Source: Blastobasis lacticolella (taxonomy: Eukaryota; Arthropoda; Insecta; Lepidoptera; Blastobasidae). Taken from it: DNA of 64,000 nucleotides. The position numbers and the translations under genes were made by a program. Position 1 is the stretch's first letter; the number at the start of each line of letters is the position of its first letter. Where the stretch lies: positions 13,950,200-14,014,199 of the forward strand of contig LR990052.1 in assembly GCA_905147135.1 (NCBI GenBank), read 5' to 3'. This document shows, piece by piece, positions 11,280-22,575 of the stretch. The notes under the pieces were generated by a model. That model was not told the origin of the DNA. It searched no databases and saw nothing but the letters and a program-made list of their open reading frames with translations.

Positions 11280-11341
11280 TTTTGCTTACTATGGCGCTGT
11301 GTGAATTTGTCCACGATTATTTATTTATTTATTTATTTTAA
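11280..11341 (+). mobile_element. SINE family A tail fragment
   Basis: ATGGCGCTGTGTGAATTTGT-CCACGATTATTTATT followed by TTTA repeats: the family A 3' end only. Confidence 0.55.
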
Positions 11342-11529
11342 TACTGGAGTGTTTGGCGCTAGGATGTTCTTACAAAAATATTAGAAAGATACAGTTAAGA
11401 TTTAACTAGACAATATGGGTAGGTATTTCACTAAGTGACAAAACAATAAAAAATCACATTGATTTTTAAAACGTCTAGCGTTGATGTACCTATAAAAAAT
11501 TCAACAATCGTTATATCATCACTATCACT

Positions 11530-11681
11530 ACATATTTGTTATAAAACAAAGGTCCGCGCCACGTCTGTCTTTCTGTCTGTCTGTTACCGATATACTCAAG
11601 AACTACTCAACGGATTTTCATTTCACCAATAGACAGAGTGATTATTGATCGTGACCCGTGCGAAACCGGGCGGGTCGCTAA
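11530..11681 (+). mobile_element. Short Helitron
   Basis: The body matches the 1-170 copy (AAAACAAAGGTCCGCGCCAC, CGGATTTTCA, CACCAATAGACAGAGTGATT). It ends GACCCGTGCGAAACCGGGCG-GGTCGCTAA before T, so the end is CTAA rather than CTAG. The hairpin CCCG...CGGG is intact. The middle is shortened. Confidence 0.7.
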
Positions 11682-12417
11682 TACAAACTAATAAAAAAAA
11701 ATTATTCATTAAATCTTATGGGATACATTTACATTAAATTTTAACGTCTAGAATAATATGTTTAAAAGGTAATTAATAATAACTAAATTGCCTGAACTAG
11801 GATACCCTGTTTCAGGCGAAAAATAAAAAATCGAAAATTTAACGTGAAACAATTACTAATTATACAGAAGTAATCATAAGCAAAAAATAATAAAAGTATA
11901 TAACTATAATATAATCGATATTTTATACATACTAAATTAACCTAGAACTAACAGTAATTTCTCTATCTTCATATGACATCAACAATGAAGGTATAAAGAA
12001 ATTAGCAGCCCACACGCTAAAATAATACATTCACACCTCACGAAAACATATTTACGAGTAATTAGAATGAACTCCCCAAATGGAATAGAGTATTCAAAAC
12101 ACGCTATACACTTTGTAGGTGTGTACAATCTCTTTTGAAAACAAGTCAATGGATACCGGGAAATATTCAGGGAGGTGCCAATTGGTAACTTTATAATTGG
12201 CGTTCGGTATACAGGAGCTATATTGTTATTTTCAACATCTACTTACAAAGTTATGTCTGTGCTGTTGATACTAAAGCTGTCAGTCGGAAGGAATACTTCG
12301 TAGGTATACGTACAGTTTAGTACCTTGTGTCACAGTAACTTTATTAGCTAAATCTAGGCAACTACAAGACATTTTAAGTAGTATGAATAGTACTTATACG
12401 TACTACCGGAGCGTACA
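11682..12417. other. AT-rich non-coding DNA
   Basis: No gene or element recognised. Confidence 0.5.
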
Positions 12418-12575
12418 AGAGCGTCGGTGGCATAATAGTTGGCGGATCAAACTTGTAAGTGAAAGGTACAGACTTCAATCCCCAGTACCGCCATGTACTA
12501 ATGATATTTTCCTGAGTTATGAACATACATAATAACACTAACCGAAGCTGTTACTGCGAGCGACAACATCGTGAC
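12418..12575 (+). mobile_element. Diverged SINE family B head
   Basis: GAGCGTCGGTGGCATAATAG...CAAACTTGTAAGTGAAAGGT corresponds to the tRNA-like head of family B. It is followed by ATGTACTAATGATATTTTCC and ACAACATCGTGAC from the body. The A and B boxes are altered. The 3' half is absent. Confidence 0.55.
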
Positions 12576-12610
12576 TAAATTGAAGGCAATATTTCAAAAC
12601 CAAAAACTCC

Positions 12611-13460
12611 GAACTCGCTGCGCTCGCTCAAATATTCATTTTAACAATCACCCCAGCTTTTAAAAACCATAATGTTAAAAGTTTCCTGCGCGCTCCGATT
12701 GCTCATTCAATAATTTTAATTTCTTTTATTATTATCAGCATCACACATCGTCACAGCACCTAAGCCAAAATGTCGAAAATTTCGAGCTCGATCCGTTCGC
12801 TAATTAATTTATTGCTCATGCCATTCATAGGTTTCAGTTACTTTTTTTACCTTTAACCAAGCTCGTTGCAGTCTCTCATTCATTAACATCCCTAAATTAC
12901 TTTTGTAAAGATCACCCTTGTTCAAAATTGTTGATAAAACTCAAAATATCTAAAATAACGACCCAAAATGTCAAAAAATTCGAGGTCACTTCGCTCGCTC
13001 ATTCATATGTTTCATATACTTTTCTTATGATTCCTAGCTCGTTACGGTCACTCATTCAATGATTTCCTTAAATTACTGTTGTGAGGATCACCCATTGCTG
13101 TTAATACCATAAATATCTAAAATAGCGAGCTCGCTTCGCTCACTCATTAATTTAATGACCCAAAATATCACAAATTACTAGCACACTCCGCTCGCTCATT
13201 AATTCAATTTACTCCAGCTTTTAAGATCCAAACGTAAAATTGTCGAGCTCGCTCCGGCCGCTCATTCATTGATCACCGTAGCTTTTAAGACCCAAAATAT
13301 CAAAAATTTTGAGCTCGCTCCGCTCACTCACACATTCGTTGTTCTCCCCCAGGGTTTAAAACCTAAAATATCAAGCCTGCTCCGCTCACTCATTCATTTA
13401 TTATTCACCCCACTAAAGAGGGCAATATTTTTTACTCCGGGCGCTCGCTCATTTAGTAGA
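12611..13460. repeat. Degenerate ~62 bp minisatellite with GC core
   Basis: A core of the form GAGCTCGCTCCGCTCGCTCA followed by TTCATT recurs about twelve times, near 12611, 12683, 12783, 12858, 12980, 13034, 13125, 13180, 13243, 13311, 13374 and 13436. The last five steps are 62-68 bp. Earlier steps vary from 54 to 122 bp. The spacer repeats ACCCCAGCTTTTAAGACC and CAAAATATCAAAAATT. Homogeneity rises toward the right end, which is followed by C9 and CTGGATCCGCGCCTG. Confidence 0.75.
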
Positions 13461-13969
13461 GAATACCCGTAATTAGAAGATACCTATAATTTTGACTTTT
13501 CCCCCCCCCTCAACCAAATCCTGGATCCGCGCCTGATTGATGCTGACTGTAATATGAGTAGAAAAGTACTGTATATACCAGGAGCTAGCGTATATCATGC
13601 AACTAGCAAGTACGTAAGTATTTCTCAAGCATGTAGCATGCAATTATAAACGCAACAACTCCAGCGCTGCGGGAAGTACAACCCCTCCACCCTTCTTACC
13701 CTGATGCTCACCTATACAGCGCCGGGTGTCTAAAACACTCTACAGGTGAAACCACAAGACCTAGGTGGAATAGGGATTGACAGACTTCGTTGTCTTAGCG
13801 AACAGACATTTCAGTAAGTAACGAATGCAAGCTAAAACGCATGCATTGTACTTGGACATAAATTTATGAAATTACAACACTATACGATTAAAAAATTTTT
13901 AAGGGTTTAAATTAAAAAAGTTTAAAGACAAAAACAAGACTAATATTTAGTTAATATAATAGTAGTTAC
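13461..13969. other. Non-coding interval
   Basis: Starts with the poly-C tract and CCAAATCCTGGATCCGCGCC, a probable end of the preceding repeat unit. No gene seen. Confidence 0.45.
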
Positions 13970-14159
13970 ATCAGGCGACTGAATGTGTAACCATGATCCA
14001 ATCTCAATCCAGTCACGTCCACCTGTTAGCAGGGTCACGGAGGTCACGGAGGTCGCTCCACTGCAGTTATCTGTTCTGCCAAATCCAGGATCGTGGTCAA
14101 GGCAGACCCCAGGTTGCTGCGCGCGATTGCACGACTGGGATATTGACGCCAAGATGATT
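13970..14159 (+). mobile_element. SINE family B 3' part
   Basis: TCAGGCGACTGAATGTGTAA, CCATGATCCAATCT, AGCAGGGTCACGGAGGTCAC and CCAAGATGATT are all recognisable in order. The phrase GGAGGTCAC is duplicated. The head is missing. Confidence 0.7.
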
Positions 14160-14262
14160 ACTCGTCGACAAAGGTATGCGGTAGGAATCCCGGAACATAC
14201 CTTTAAAATGTGTGAAAATAATCGCGATAGTTTAAAACATTATGGTGATTATGTACCTAGCT
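14160..14262 (+). repeat. Unnamed dispersed repeat
   Basis: The block CCCGGAACATACCTTTAAAA-TGTGTGAAAATAATC and GATAGTTTAAAACATTATGG is shared with 4455-4600, where its halves lie in opposite orientation. It directly follows the SINE at 13970, so the SINE may have inserted at its edge. Confidence 0.5.
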
Positions 14263-14929
14263 TTGTGAAGGGGAACGTCTGAAACAAAATACAACTGATT
14301 CCAAGAATATATTTCCCAGGGTTGGTACTAAAGCTTAATCCTTAGCGATTATAACGATAGTTCTCGGAATACAGAACAATATTTTTCAAGTATCTTCCAC
14401 GAATTCTAGGAACAGATTGTATCGATCAACATCTATTTCGGTGAAGGTTCTAGCTACATATATTCAACAACATCCTATCGTATTCACCTAAGTATTGTGC
14501 CCTTGCGAAATTTCACGGCGAATGGAATGAGAAATGTCAGACTACGAAGTCAACTTTTTAATTGGGTACGACTCGCTCGCGCCATGTGACTGGAACACGA
14601 ATTGGTAGGTATGGGACAAAAGTGTTGCCCAATGAATAGGGTTGAATATCAATAGCCTGACAGATGATATTCGAATGCTAACATACTCGGCGCGTTGAGT
14701 GTTAATTTGTCGTTGTGAATGATACAAATAAAGATTTTTAGGTAGGTATAGAAGTTAAAATCTCAACGTGCCGCAGTTTATTCTTTATGCCGTCTCCGGT
14801 TTGTACTTGCATCCTTAGTAATGCTAGTTCATTTTATACTTGTGATGGGTAGATTAATATGCTGCCTTATGTACCGGTAACATTATCATTATAAGTAGCA
14901 ACCAGATTGTTAAAAATGTTTTTTTTTAT
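14263..14929. other. AT-rich non-coding DNA
   Basis: No gene or element recognised. Confidence 0.5.
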
Positions 14930-15125
14930 ATAACAGGGAGGCAAACCAACTAACAGCTTAACCTGATGGAAAGTGGTCACCGTGGCCCATAGACTCCCGT
15001 ATCACCCGGGGGTTTCCAATGCGGTCCTGGCCTATAACATACGTACAGATTAGTTTCTTGAAGGTCGTAACAGAAACACTGCTGAGGAAGCTCGTTCCAA
15101 ATATCGTGACAGGACGGTGAAAACT
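14930..15125 (-). pseudogene. LINE C-terminus and 3' tail, minus strand
   Basis: The minus strand encodes DIWNELPQQCF, the LINE C-terminal W-N-E-L-P motif. It then runs into the tail block TGACCACTTTCCATCAGGTT-AAGC, ending near an A-rich tract at 14930. Everything 5' of the motif is missing. Confidence 0.5.
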
Positions 15126-15134
15126 TCAACATTT

Positions 15135-15270
15135 TTCTGATTACTTTGGCAACACCGAAAACGAACGGTTCAAAAATAGGGAACATCAGCGTCATGCATC
15201 AAAATGTTGAATTTTTCATGCCTAAAATCTAAGTTGAAAACCGTTCGACTCGAAACGTTCAGAACGTAGA
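15135..15270 (-). mobile_element. Partial MITE, 56.6 kb family
   Basis: CATGCATCAAAATGTTGAAT-TTTTCATGCC and AGTTGAAAACCGTTCGACTC match the right half of the element at 56584-56793. The left half is missing or replaced by the LINE remnant. Confidence 0.45.
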
Positions 15271-16105
15271 GAGGTATTAGGTAGGACTCTGTCAAGCCTG
15301 AGGAGTCCGCCTTGGTGAGTAGCACCGCCTTATCTATTTCTGCTGCCAAGCATTGTGTTCCTGTTTAAGGATAAAGTAGTCAGTGCTTACAGGTGTGACT
15401 AGTCATTTCATCTTAGTCCTCACTAGTATGATCAGGTGAGTTGACTGCTTATTTATCACTGCGTAGCAAAAAAATAACTAAGCCATCACCTGACAAGGCT
15501 TTATCTTTGAGTTAAGTTAGGTAGAGTAAACTTTACCACTCCTAACTCTAGAAATCTTCTAACTAACTAGGCTGTCGCACAGACTTCCATGGATTTACGG
15601 TAAAAATTAAGTCTAATGTATAATAAAATTCTCTATGAAACGACTAAGCCTAACAAACTTTCTCTTAGGATAAGTGTGGTTTGAAAGTTATTTTTAGCGT
15701 TTGTGAAATCTTATTTTTTATAATAATAATTTAATTAATAACGGTAGTAATTAACAAAGTTGGCAAAGAAAAAAAAACGAATAAAAAATAGGTACACGAA
15801 AATTAGATTAACCCAATGACTGTTTCTTCAGAGTTCATTTACATAAAATCTGGTCGGTCGATTTCATAAATGAGTGTCGTTATTGTACAAAGATACTAAG
15901 TTAACTTTTGAAAGTAATATAGACTGGAATTCGTGACCACGCGACTGCACCTAATATTATGACTTAATCCTTTTAAATGCATAAATAATTAAGTTGACAG
16001 CGGATTATGCACGCTTCACATTTGTTACACCGCACTTAGTTTCCGATTGGTAGGATTTCATGTTATAGTCGGAAATCGGGACAACATCATTATGGCACTA
16101 TGAAC
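15271..16105. other. AT-rich non-coding DNA
   Basis: No gene seen. Short repeats such as CACTAGTATGATCAGGTGAG and its near complement CATCACCTGAC are present near 15420-15500. Confidence 0.45.
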
Positions 16106-16396
16106 TTACTCTCTCCCGCACGAGGGATCAGGGTCCGACTTGACCATGATCCAGGATTTGGCAGATCAGGTAAGTACAGTGGAGCGACTGCCATCTGACC
16201 TCCAACCCCGCAACTTGACCAGATTGGATCATTGTTACACATTCAGTCGCCTGAATAACCATAAGAGCATCGGTTAGCATTCAACAAATGTACATAACTC
16301 AGAAAAGAGTCATTATTACATGGCCACAGTGGAATTTGAACCCGGTACTTCTCTCTTACGAGTCGGATACCTTAACTACTCGGTCACTGATGCTCC
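16106..16396 (-). mobile_element. SINE family B, nearly full length
   Basis: The minus strand begins AGGAGCATCAGTGACCGAGT (A box region), then GGGTTCAAATTCCACTGTGG (B box region), and then the body through GATCATGGTCAAGTCGGACC to the CGTGCGGGAGAGAG block. The last ~35 bp of the family tail are lost. Confidence 0.75.
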
Positions 16397-16944
16397 TATA
16401 CTATGAACTTACTATGAAAAAAAAATATGTAGGGAAGAAGTGAATGGAATGGTCGGAAGGAGTCTTGACCGAGACGCACGTATCACGATTAGAGAAAGGT
16501 CAGGTCAAGAGTATCCTAAATCGACGTTCATGAATAAAAAGGTTAATGACTAAGGAAGAAGCGAGTGAGATATGTCAGGAACTTAGCGAGTGAAACGATG
16601 TACCTAGTCTCTGACTATATCTACGGGAAAAAGGTATCATGTATGTAACTGCATTTAATTGTCACGATCTCTCTGCTGTAGGCCTGCTGGAAGAAATTTC
16701 TTTTTAGAAATAAGTTGGCCTGTTGTGTCTGATATATTATGTCATATACTTTTGTAACAATCTTGTGTACAATAAATGGTTAAATAAATATATAAATAAA
16801 TAACTTTTGCTCACGACTTTATTGTATGTTGTTTGCACTCTAACTTAAACTATACCTATTTTAATTACAGTATTTATTAATAATAGCCTAGTCACTATCT
16901 ATCTGATAGATTGTAAATTTCTTATGTAAGTCTTTATGGGCAGG
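16397..16944. other. Non-coding interval
   Basis: The segment 16670-16800 (CTGCTGTAGGCCTGCTGGAA ... AATAAATGGTTAAATAAATA) resembles a LINE 3' UTR ending in a TAAA microsatellite. No coding frame. Confidence 0.4.
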
Positions 16945-17044
16945 CAAGGCCCCTCGTGTTGCTGATGTCCGTAGGCGGCGGTGACCATTTTTCATAAGGC
17001 GGCTGGCCCGCTTGTCTGTTAGTCTGCAGTATTATATAAAAAAG
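16945..17044 (+). mobile_element. LINE 3' tail fragment
   Basis: GTGTTGCTGATGTCCGTAGG-CGGCGGTGACCATTTTTCAT and GGCCCGCTTGTCTGTTAGTC, followed by an A-rich end: the same tail as at 9.6 and 23.6 kb. Confidence 0.55.
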
Positions 17045-17603
17045 TTAATTAGGTATCTAGAGTGGTAGGTGTGCTTTTGCGTATCAGGCGGATCATTTTA
17101 CAAATATTTTCAATAAATAGTTAATATAGTTATCCTTTAGCTATTTTATTATTAATTTATCTGAAGTGCTGTGTTTCGGTCCTCCGGGACTAATTCATGA
17201 AACTCCAGTGGACTGTGTAAACACAATTTTCATGAGGCTTTAATTACTTTCGTCTTTCGTTATACGAAACTACACCCGTCGGTGTGCTAAACGGCCACGT
17301 TCCGTACGTGTGTACGACCCTCGTCTTGTGACTGCACCTTCCTAATCCTGCTAATAGATTCCGGCGAGGCAGACTCATGACAGGACGCCGATAAGTTGCT
17401 TCTGTGTTGTACTTACTATACTTGTTATTGCAATATGAATATTTTCTTCTAATTAATGGCTGATGGCTGTGTTTTGATTTCGTATAATTCAACCAATGTC
17501 AATGTAAATTGCGAATATTGTGATTACCTTCTTAGTATAATACGATATACGAGATCAGGTTTTCTTATTTAAATTAATTAATAATCAAAATAAGGATAGT
17601 CAT
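17045..17603. other. Non-coding interval
   Basis: No gene seen. A minus-strand frame at 17244-17492 has no recognisable domain. Confidence 0.45.
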
Positions 17604-17745
17604 CCTTATTTATTTATTTATTAAATCTTCATGCACAAAATAGTACAAAGGCGGACTTAAAGCTAAAATAGCCTTATCTACCAGTCAACCAGGAGATAAA
17701 GGGTAAAGAAAAAGAGAAGCTAGCAAGAGAAGCTACTAAACAAGA
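17604..17745 (-). mobile_element. LINE 3' UTR with TAAA tail, minus strand
   Basis: The reverse complement of ACCAGTCAACC...GGCGGACTTAAAGCTAAAAT...TTATTTATTTATTTATTAAAT matches the 3' UTR of the LINE at 23046-23523, including the AATAAA-like end and TAAA repeats. Confidence 0.6.
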
Positions 17746-18101
17746 TGGAGGAGGGGAATCGTTTATGCAATTATAGCCGAACCAGAGATAACAGTACAGA
17801 TAAATAGATAGATAACTGAAAATAAGTTAATATAAATATAATAAAGCTAGAAATAAACGTAAGTGAGTGTTACTTACTACTATTAATAATTAATAAGATC
17901 CACTAACTAAGCGGCAGTCAACGGTTTAGGTGCTAAAGTCAAACGCGGGCGCAGTGTGGGTAAGAAAATAGTAGCAAATTTTTTTTAGCGACAATTTCCT
18001 TTAGCTCTCAAAAAATAACAATGCATCGTCGCACATGAAACTCACACAATCTTTTTTGAAGAACACTGAAATTCAAGATTTAATCCACCCGCTTTATAGT
18101 C

Positions 18102-18296
18102 CTGAGGGCCTAGTGTGAGTTCCGCTTCGATTTTACTTTACTATCGCGTTTGCGTTTACGTGAAAATTAGTATGAAATAATATTTAGCGCCGCCTAGTGG
18201 TACGTAAATGAAGTTTTTTTCTTCATACTAATTTCGACGTAAACGCAAACGCGATAGTTAAGTAAAATCGAAGCGGAACTCACACTAGGCCCTCAG
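18102..18296. mobile_element. 195 bp foldback MITE
   Basis: Arms of about 75 bp (18102-18176 and 18222-18296) start CTGAGGGCCTAGTGTGAGTT. They continue through CCGCTTCGATTTTACTT and GCGTTTGCGTTTACGT with very few differences. The loop includes AGCGCCGCCTAGTGG. I see no clear target duplication and cannot name the superfamily. Confidence 0.7.
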
Positions 18297-18539
18297 ATCT
18301 AGCTCCGCTTTCTTTAAAAAAAAGTACAACTATTACCTACTCCATGGTGAATGCTTTTTCAGCAGCAGTTGTAGGATCTCTCTAAAGAAGATTATCGTCG
18401 GTAGGTACTTCAAATCTTGGTTTAGACCAATGAATCACTGCATAAAGACTATTTTGAAGGGGAGTATTTTGAAAAGTTGTAATAAAATTTTTACTACAAC
18501 TTTTCATCTTTACATGTTCTTTGTTTTTGCACCGCTAGT

Positions 18540-18740
18540 TTAAATTCGAACGATTTTCAACATAATTTACTTTATTTTTTTTAAGTTAGGCACTCATATT
18601 AGCAATACCGAAAGCGAACGATTAAAAAATTTGTAAAATCAGCGTCCTGCATCTGCATTTAATTTTTATGGGGAAAATCAAAAGTGAAAGCTGTTCAACT
18701 TGCTCGAGCGGTTCAAATTGACGCCAGAATTGGTATGTAG
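18540..18740. mobile_element. Diverged MITE, 56.6 kb family
   Basis: TAAATTCGAACGATTTTCAA on the left and GGGGAAAATCAAAAGTGAAA, TTCAACTTGCTCGAGCGGTT on the right correspond to the arms of 56584-56793. Many changes. Confidence 0.4.
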
Positions 18741-19438
18741 CTAAGCTGTTAGTCCTAATAAAATACATCTAAGTATTATTCATTACATTCGAAGAACTTT
18801 GATAACTTGCAATGATTATTTTCGATAAAATGGAGCAATTGTAATGAAAACAAAATTTTGTACGTAGATATTTATAGTACCTAGATATTGATAACTAGAA
18901 ATTATTATTTTCAATAAAAAAGGAGCAAATTTAATGAAAACAAAATTAAGTACTTACTAAGATATTTTAGTAGAATAATATACAGGACCTACGTAAAAGT
19001 ATGCGCTTTGTCCATTTTCAACATCATCACTTATTAAAACCGCTCGTCCCGATTGAACCCTATTCTTCATCGGATATTTTTACCCCAACCCCATGGGCCA
19101 TGGGGTAAATGTTTAATTAACATTTTTTTAAGAATAATATATTTAAAATGCTTAATAATTAAAGAGGGTCAGTGAAAGGGTTAAAGATTGTCAGTTGTCA
19201 AGCTATAAATTCGGGGAGAGCAAAACCGTGTCTGCTTTGTAAATAAATTATTTGTCGAAGTTCCTCGTTGCTTGTTGCATTTTTAAGCACCGTTCTTTGG
19301 AACGTGCAATCGATGGCACTGTTTAATTAAGTAGGTTATAGAGAACTGTTTGACGTAACGTCGCCGGTGTTTAGCACTAAAAACCTCGAAGTAGTAAAAT
19401 TTTTTTTAGGTATTTCCGTATGCCAATTTGTTCGCTCT
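18741..19438. other. AT-rich non-coding DNA
   Basis: No gene seen. Two similar segments (GATAACTTGCAATGATTATT...GGAGCAATTGTAATGAAAAC and GATAACTAGAAATTATTATT...GGAGCAAATTTAATGAAAAC, about 90 bp apart) suggest a small local duplication near 18795-18960. Confidence 0.45.
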
Positions 19439-19585
19439 TCTATACATAGTATAAAACAAAGTCGCTTCCCGCCGTCTGTCTCTTTGTATGTATGTACGGT
19501 TAGATCTTTTGTTGCGCAACGGATTTTACTGCGGTTTTTACCAATAGATAGAGTGAGGAAAGTTTATAGGGTAGGACAACAAGCG
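19439..19585 (+). mobile_element. Helitron 5' part
   Basis: TCTATACATAGTATAAAACA, CCCGCCGTCTGTCTCTTTGT, GGATTTTACTGCGGTTTTTA-CCAATAGATAGAGTGA: the family body with its 5' TC end. The 3' hairpin and CTAG end are absent. The 121 bp satellite begins shortly downstream. Confidence 0.6.
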
Positions 19586-19654
19586 AATGAAGTCGCGGCG
19601 CGCCAGCTCTTTGGCAAGGCAGGTCATTTTCGCAAAAGGTCAATTTCCACGCCG

Positions 19655-19975
19655 GGATTACTTGTAACGGTTGAAGTGTTCCATTGTCCACCTCTTGTCT
19701 CCATTATCAGACCGTTGATGCTAAGCATACTGTACAGAAATTTTCAAAAGTAATAAAATGAGTCCAAACTCCAAGTGGTTACTAGTAACGGTTGAAGAGT
19801 TCCATGGTCCACCTCTTGACAGTGTTATCAGACCCTCTTCACTAAGCATGCTGCATAGAACTCGTCAAAACTCAGCAAATCAGTCCAAACTCGACTTAGT
19901 TACCAGCAACGGTTGAAGAGGTCCACTGTCCACGTTCTGACTTCATCATCAGATCCTCAAGTATCATCATAATAT
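19655..19975. repeat. 121 bp tandem repeat, ~2.6 units
   Basis: The anchors GTAACGGTTGAAG (19664, 19785, then GCAACGG at 19906) and ATCAGACC (19706, 19827, then ATCAGATCC at 19948) each recur at exactly 121 bp. Units share GTCCACCTCTTG, CTAAGCAT and AGTCCAAACTC. A relative with the same period lies at 34.3 kb. Confidence 0.75.
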
Positions 19976-20222
19976 TGTACTATCACAGGAGTTTAGTGTG
20001 TATGCATAGTATAATAAGAATCGGTTTAGAAGAAGTACTTGAAAAAGCTGTCTAACTGACTAACCCAGAAAATGTCGTTCCTCGAAATTGACCTATTGAG
20101 AAGATGACTAACTTAGAAAATGGCCTGGCTCGCCAAAAGGCTATAAAGTACCCATTGGGTTTTAATTTAATTAATGGAAAGCAGTGGTTCGTGGACAATA
20201 GTGGTTTAGAAATATTGTTTTT

Positions 20223-20300
20223 ATTGCCTAGGGAGGCACACGGACGGACGGTCCACCTGATGGAAAGTGACCACCGTCGTCTAGGACACCTGCAATCTAA
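20223..20300 (-). mobile_element. LINE 3' tail fragment
   Basis: Minus-strand GACGACGGTGGTCACTTTCC-ATCAGGTGGACCGTCC and CGTGTGCCTCCCTAGGCAAT: the LINE tail block, related to 11208-11275. Confidence 0.55.
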
Positions 20301-20477
20301 GAGGAGCGGATGCGATTTGTAGGTACAGTCAAAGGTACCAAAGCTCAATTTAAGCTAAAAAAAAAGTCTGATGTCTCACACAGTTCGAATTGTACCGGGG
20401 CGGGTCTTATTGGATCTGGGTTTACTAACTTCATTATATCTAAGGTGGATGGACTATAACAGGAAATGCTCTTTGTA

Positions 20478-20727
20478 ATGCGCTTATTACATTTGGCTAA
20501 ATTTAGAACCAAAAAGCGTGAGAACAAACAAAGTTGAATGTATTGCTCGTAAAGTATGGTCCATTTTTGTAATCCCGCCTTTTGAAAAGTGCAGCGACGC
20601 GTTACATAATTTAAGTGATACAAAAGTGGATCTTATTCTATTAACAATACATTCCACTTTGATTCGATTTCATGCTGTTTGATTCTGAATTTTCACGATT
20701 GATCGTAGCCAAATGTAATGAGTGCAT
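20478..20727. mobile_element. 250 bp MITE, same family as 34.65 kb
   Basis: The left end ATGCGCTTATTACATTTGGC and right end GCCAAATGTAATGAGTGCAT are inverted copies. The arms continue through AGAACCAAAAAGCGTGAGAA and TGAATGTATTGCTC. The asymmetric centre (GTGCAGCGACGCGTTACATA) matches the reverse complement of the 34648-34910 centre, so the two copies lie in opposite orientation. Confidence 0.7.
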
Positions 20728-22309
20728 GAGGTGGGTGGACTATAAATAGAACGCCATGCTCTTTCTTAGGCCAATGAGGAGTTTTCCAGTAGGTATTGAT
20801 AGTTGGTTTCAAAAAGCATCAATAGATGGTGCTCCTACAATTTTGGTAATCTTTTTTTAATCTGTATGATGGTGGCAGTGATTTCATGCAGCCAACTAAC
20901 ACTAAACTAAAAAATAAAATGTTTATTAATATAAACATAACTGTTAAAGGTTGAACGAACTGTATAAAGAAATATTTATATAAGTTGGCACTATGTTCCA
21001 TTATTATTACAACCTCTAAAATGGTTTAAAACTATTGATAAATACAATATTATCCAATATAACGTACCCAGTGTTTATATCTTTGCTAAGAACCTATTTC
21101 AAGCGATTATCAATTACCAAAATTGTCGGGGCGCCATCTAGTGAGTGGTTAAGAATGCTTTAGATACCTATCGGAAAACTGCTCATTGTATAAAGTCGTG
21201 ATTATTGCCATGTGACGACAAATTACTTGTACTCACACTAACATCCACCAAACTCAAGATCACAGACGCGGCTGTGAGTCGCTAGCAACCTTATGTCGTC
21301 AGTGCGGTTCCGCGCTTCGTTGATTACGATCGTCGACGTAAAATAATTATAATACGCGGTTATAACTAGTGTCATGTAAGAAGAGACTTGGCGGGTCACG
21401 TGGTTCGACTTGCGCAGTAGGCGATTACCTGCGCGAAATCCCCTCTCAAAAAGCGGCTACCGAATATTTGGTTAAAAACTTACTTGACACAATAAGTAGG
21501 TACACATTACTTAGATGTATAAGTCACCTCCACTCCACCACACATTTTAAAAGGAAATTTGTATTGAAGAAAGTTTGTTGTCAAAAGAAAACAAAAAATG
21601 AAAACTCCGCGCTCAAAGCGCCTTCAAAAATCGGGATACCTAGCACGTCAAAATCATTACCCCAAAACGGTTTACCAAAATGTGGGAAAATATAAATATA
21701 AAAATAAATAAACCATCAAAATAAGCGAGATAAAATAAAAAACATGATAGAAAAATCATAACATGTTACCTAAATACACATAAAAACTTATTTAAAAATA
21801 AAAGTACTATTCTGTATAAGTACCTACCAGCACTAAACATTTCAATGTACTAGAATGTTATAGTCAATTTATGAAATTTATCTGTGGTGTCTCGTAAATG
21901 GCTGATAGAAATTATGCTATTGTACTTATCTTATTGTTGTAAGCTGTGAGACAGCCAAATAAAATAAAATGAAAAATAAAAATAAATTAAATAAATGAAA
22001 TATAAATACATAAACTAAATATAACTAGACATTATGCGATAAAAATGGGACAATATCTGGCAACGGATAAGAGTGGTATCACTGCGCTAGACAGTCATAT
22101 CCTGACTTGCGTAATGAGTAGGCGTCCTTTCTGGCGTCTACCGCGAAAATAGCGGATAGAGTGACAGAAAGGGATAGAAGATACATAAATAAATCAGAAA
22201 AAAAGAGATAAAAGAATTTTAAATAAATTTCGAATTTGATAAAGGGACGTGCTAGGCAGCCTTAAAAGAAAAAGAAAAATAAAGGGAACGTTCATAAAAT
22301 TGCAACGTT
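20728..22309. other. AT-rich non-coding DNA
   Basis: No gene recognised. An open stretch at 21369-21695 is lysine-rich without known motifs. GC-richer patches lie at 21240-21330 and 22080-22150. Confidence 0.45.
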
Positions 22310-22415
22310 ACACGTCGTCGCGCCCGCGCAGTCGTCGCGTCGCGCTCGAACAGGAATCGCGCCTATATCGCGCACCCTACCATATTTAGGCGTGGTGGGC
22401 GCGACGCGAGCGCTG
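22310..22415. repeat. CpG-rich imperfect foldback
   Basis: CGTCGTCGCGCCCGCGCAGT on the left and GGTGGGCGCGACGCGAGCGC on the right can pair imperfectly. The segment is strikingly CpG-dense in AT-rich surroundings. It is probably a MITE, but the family is unknown. Confidence 0.35.
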
Positions 22416-22575
22416 CACGATTGATTACAAATAATAAAATAAGCTTTTTGTCATTAGTATAGACACCAAAATTGCATAACCATTTCGGACAACTCGCGCA
22501 GAAATCGTGTAGGTACATTCCTTCAATACTTTTAGTTTGTTTAACTGTCTCTATCTCTTTACATAATCATTATTT

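Noticed and set aside
12611..13460. CRISPR-like regular spacing
   Set aside because: The repeat core is imperfect, the spacers are themselves repeated, and the window is from an insect. It is a minisatellite.
19367..19753. 128-codon plus-strand frame
   Set aside because: It spans a Helitron 5' end and the first satellite unit, so it is formed from two repeats.
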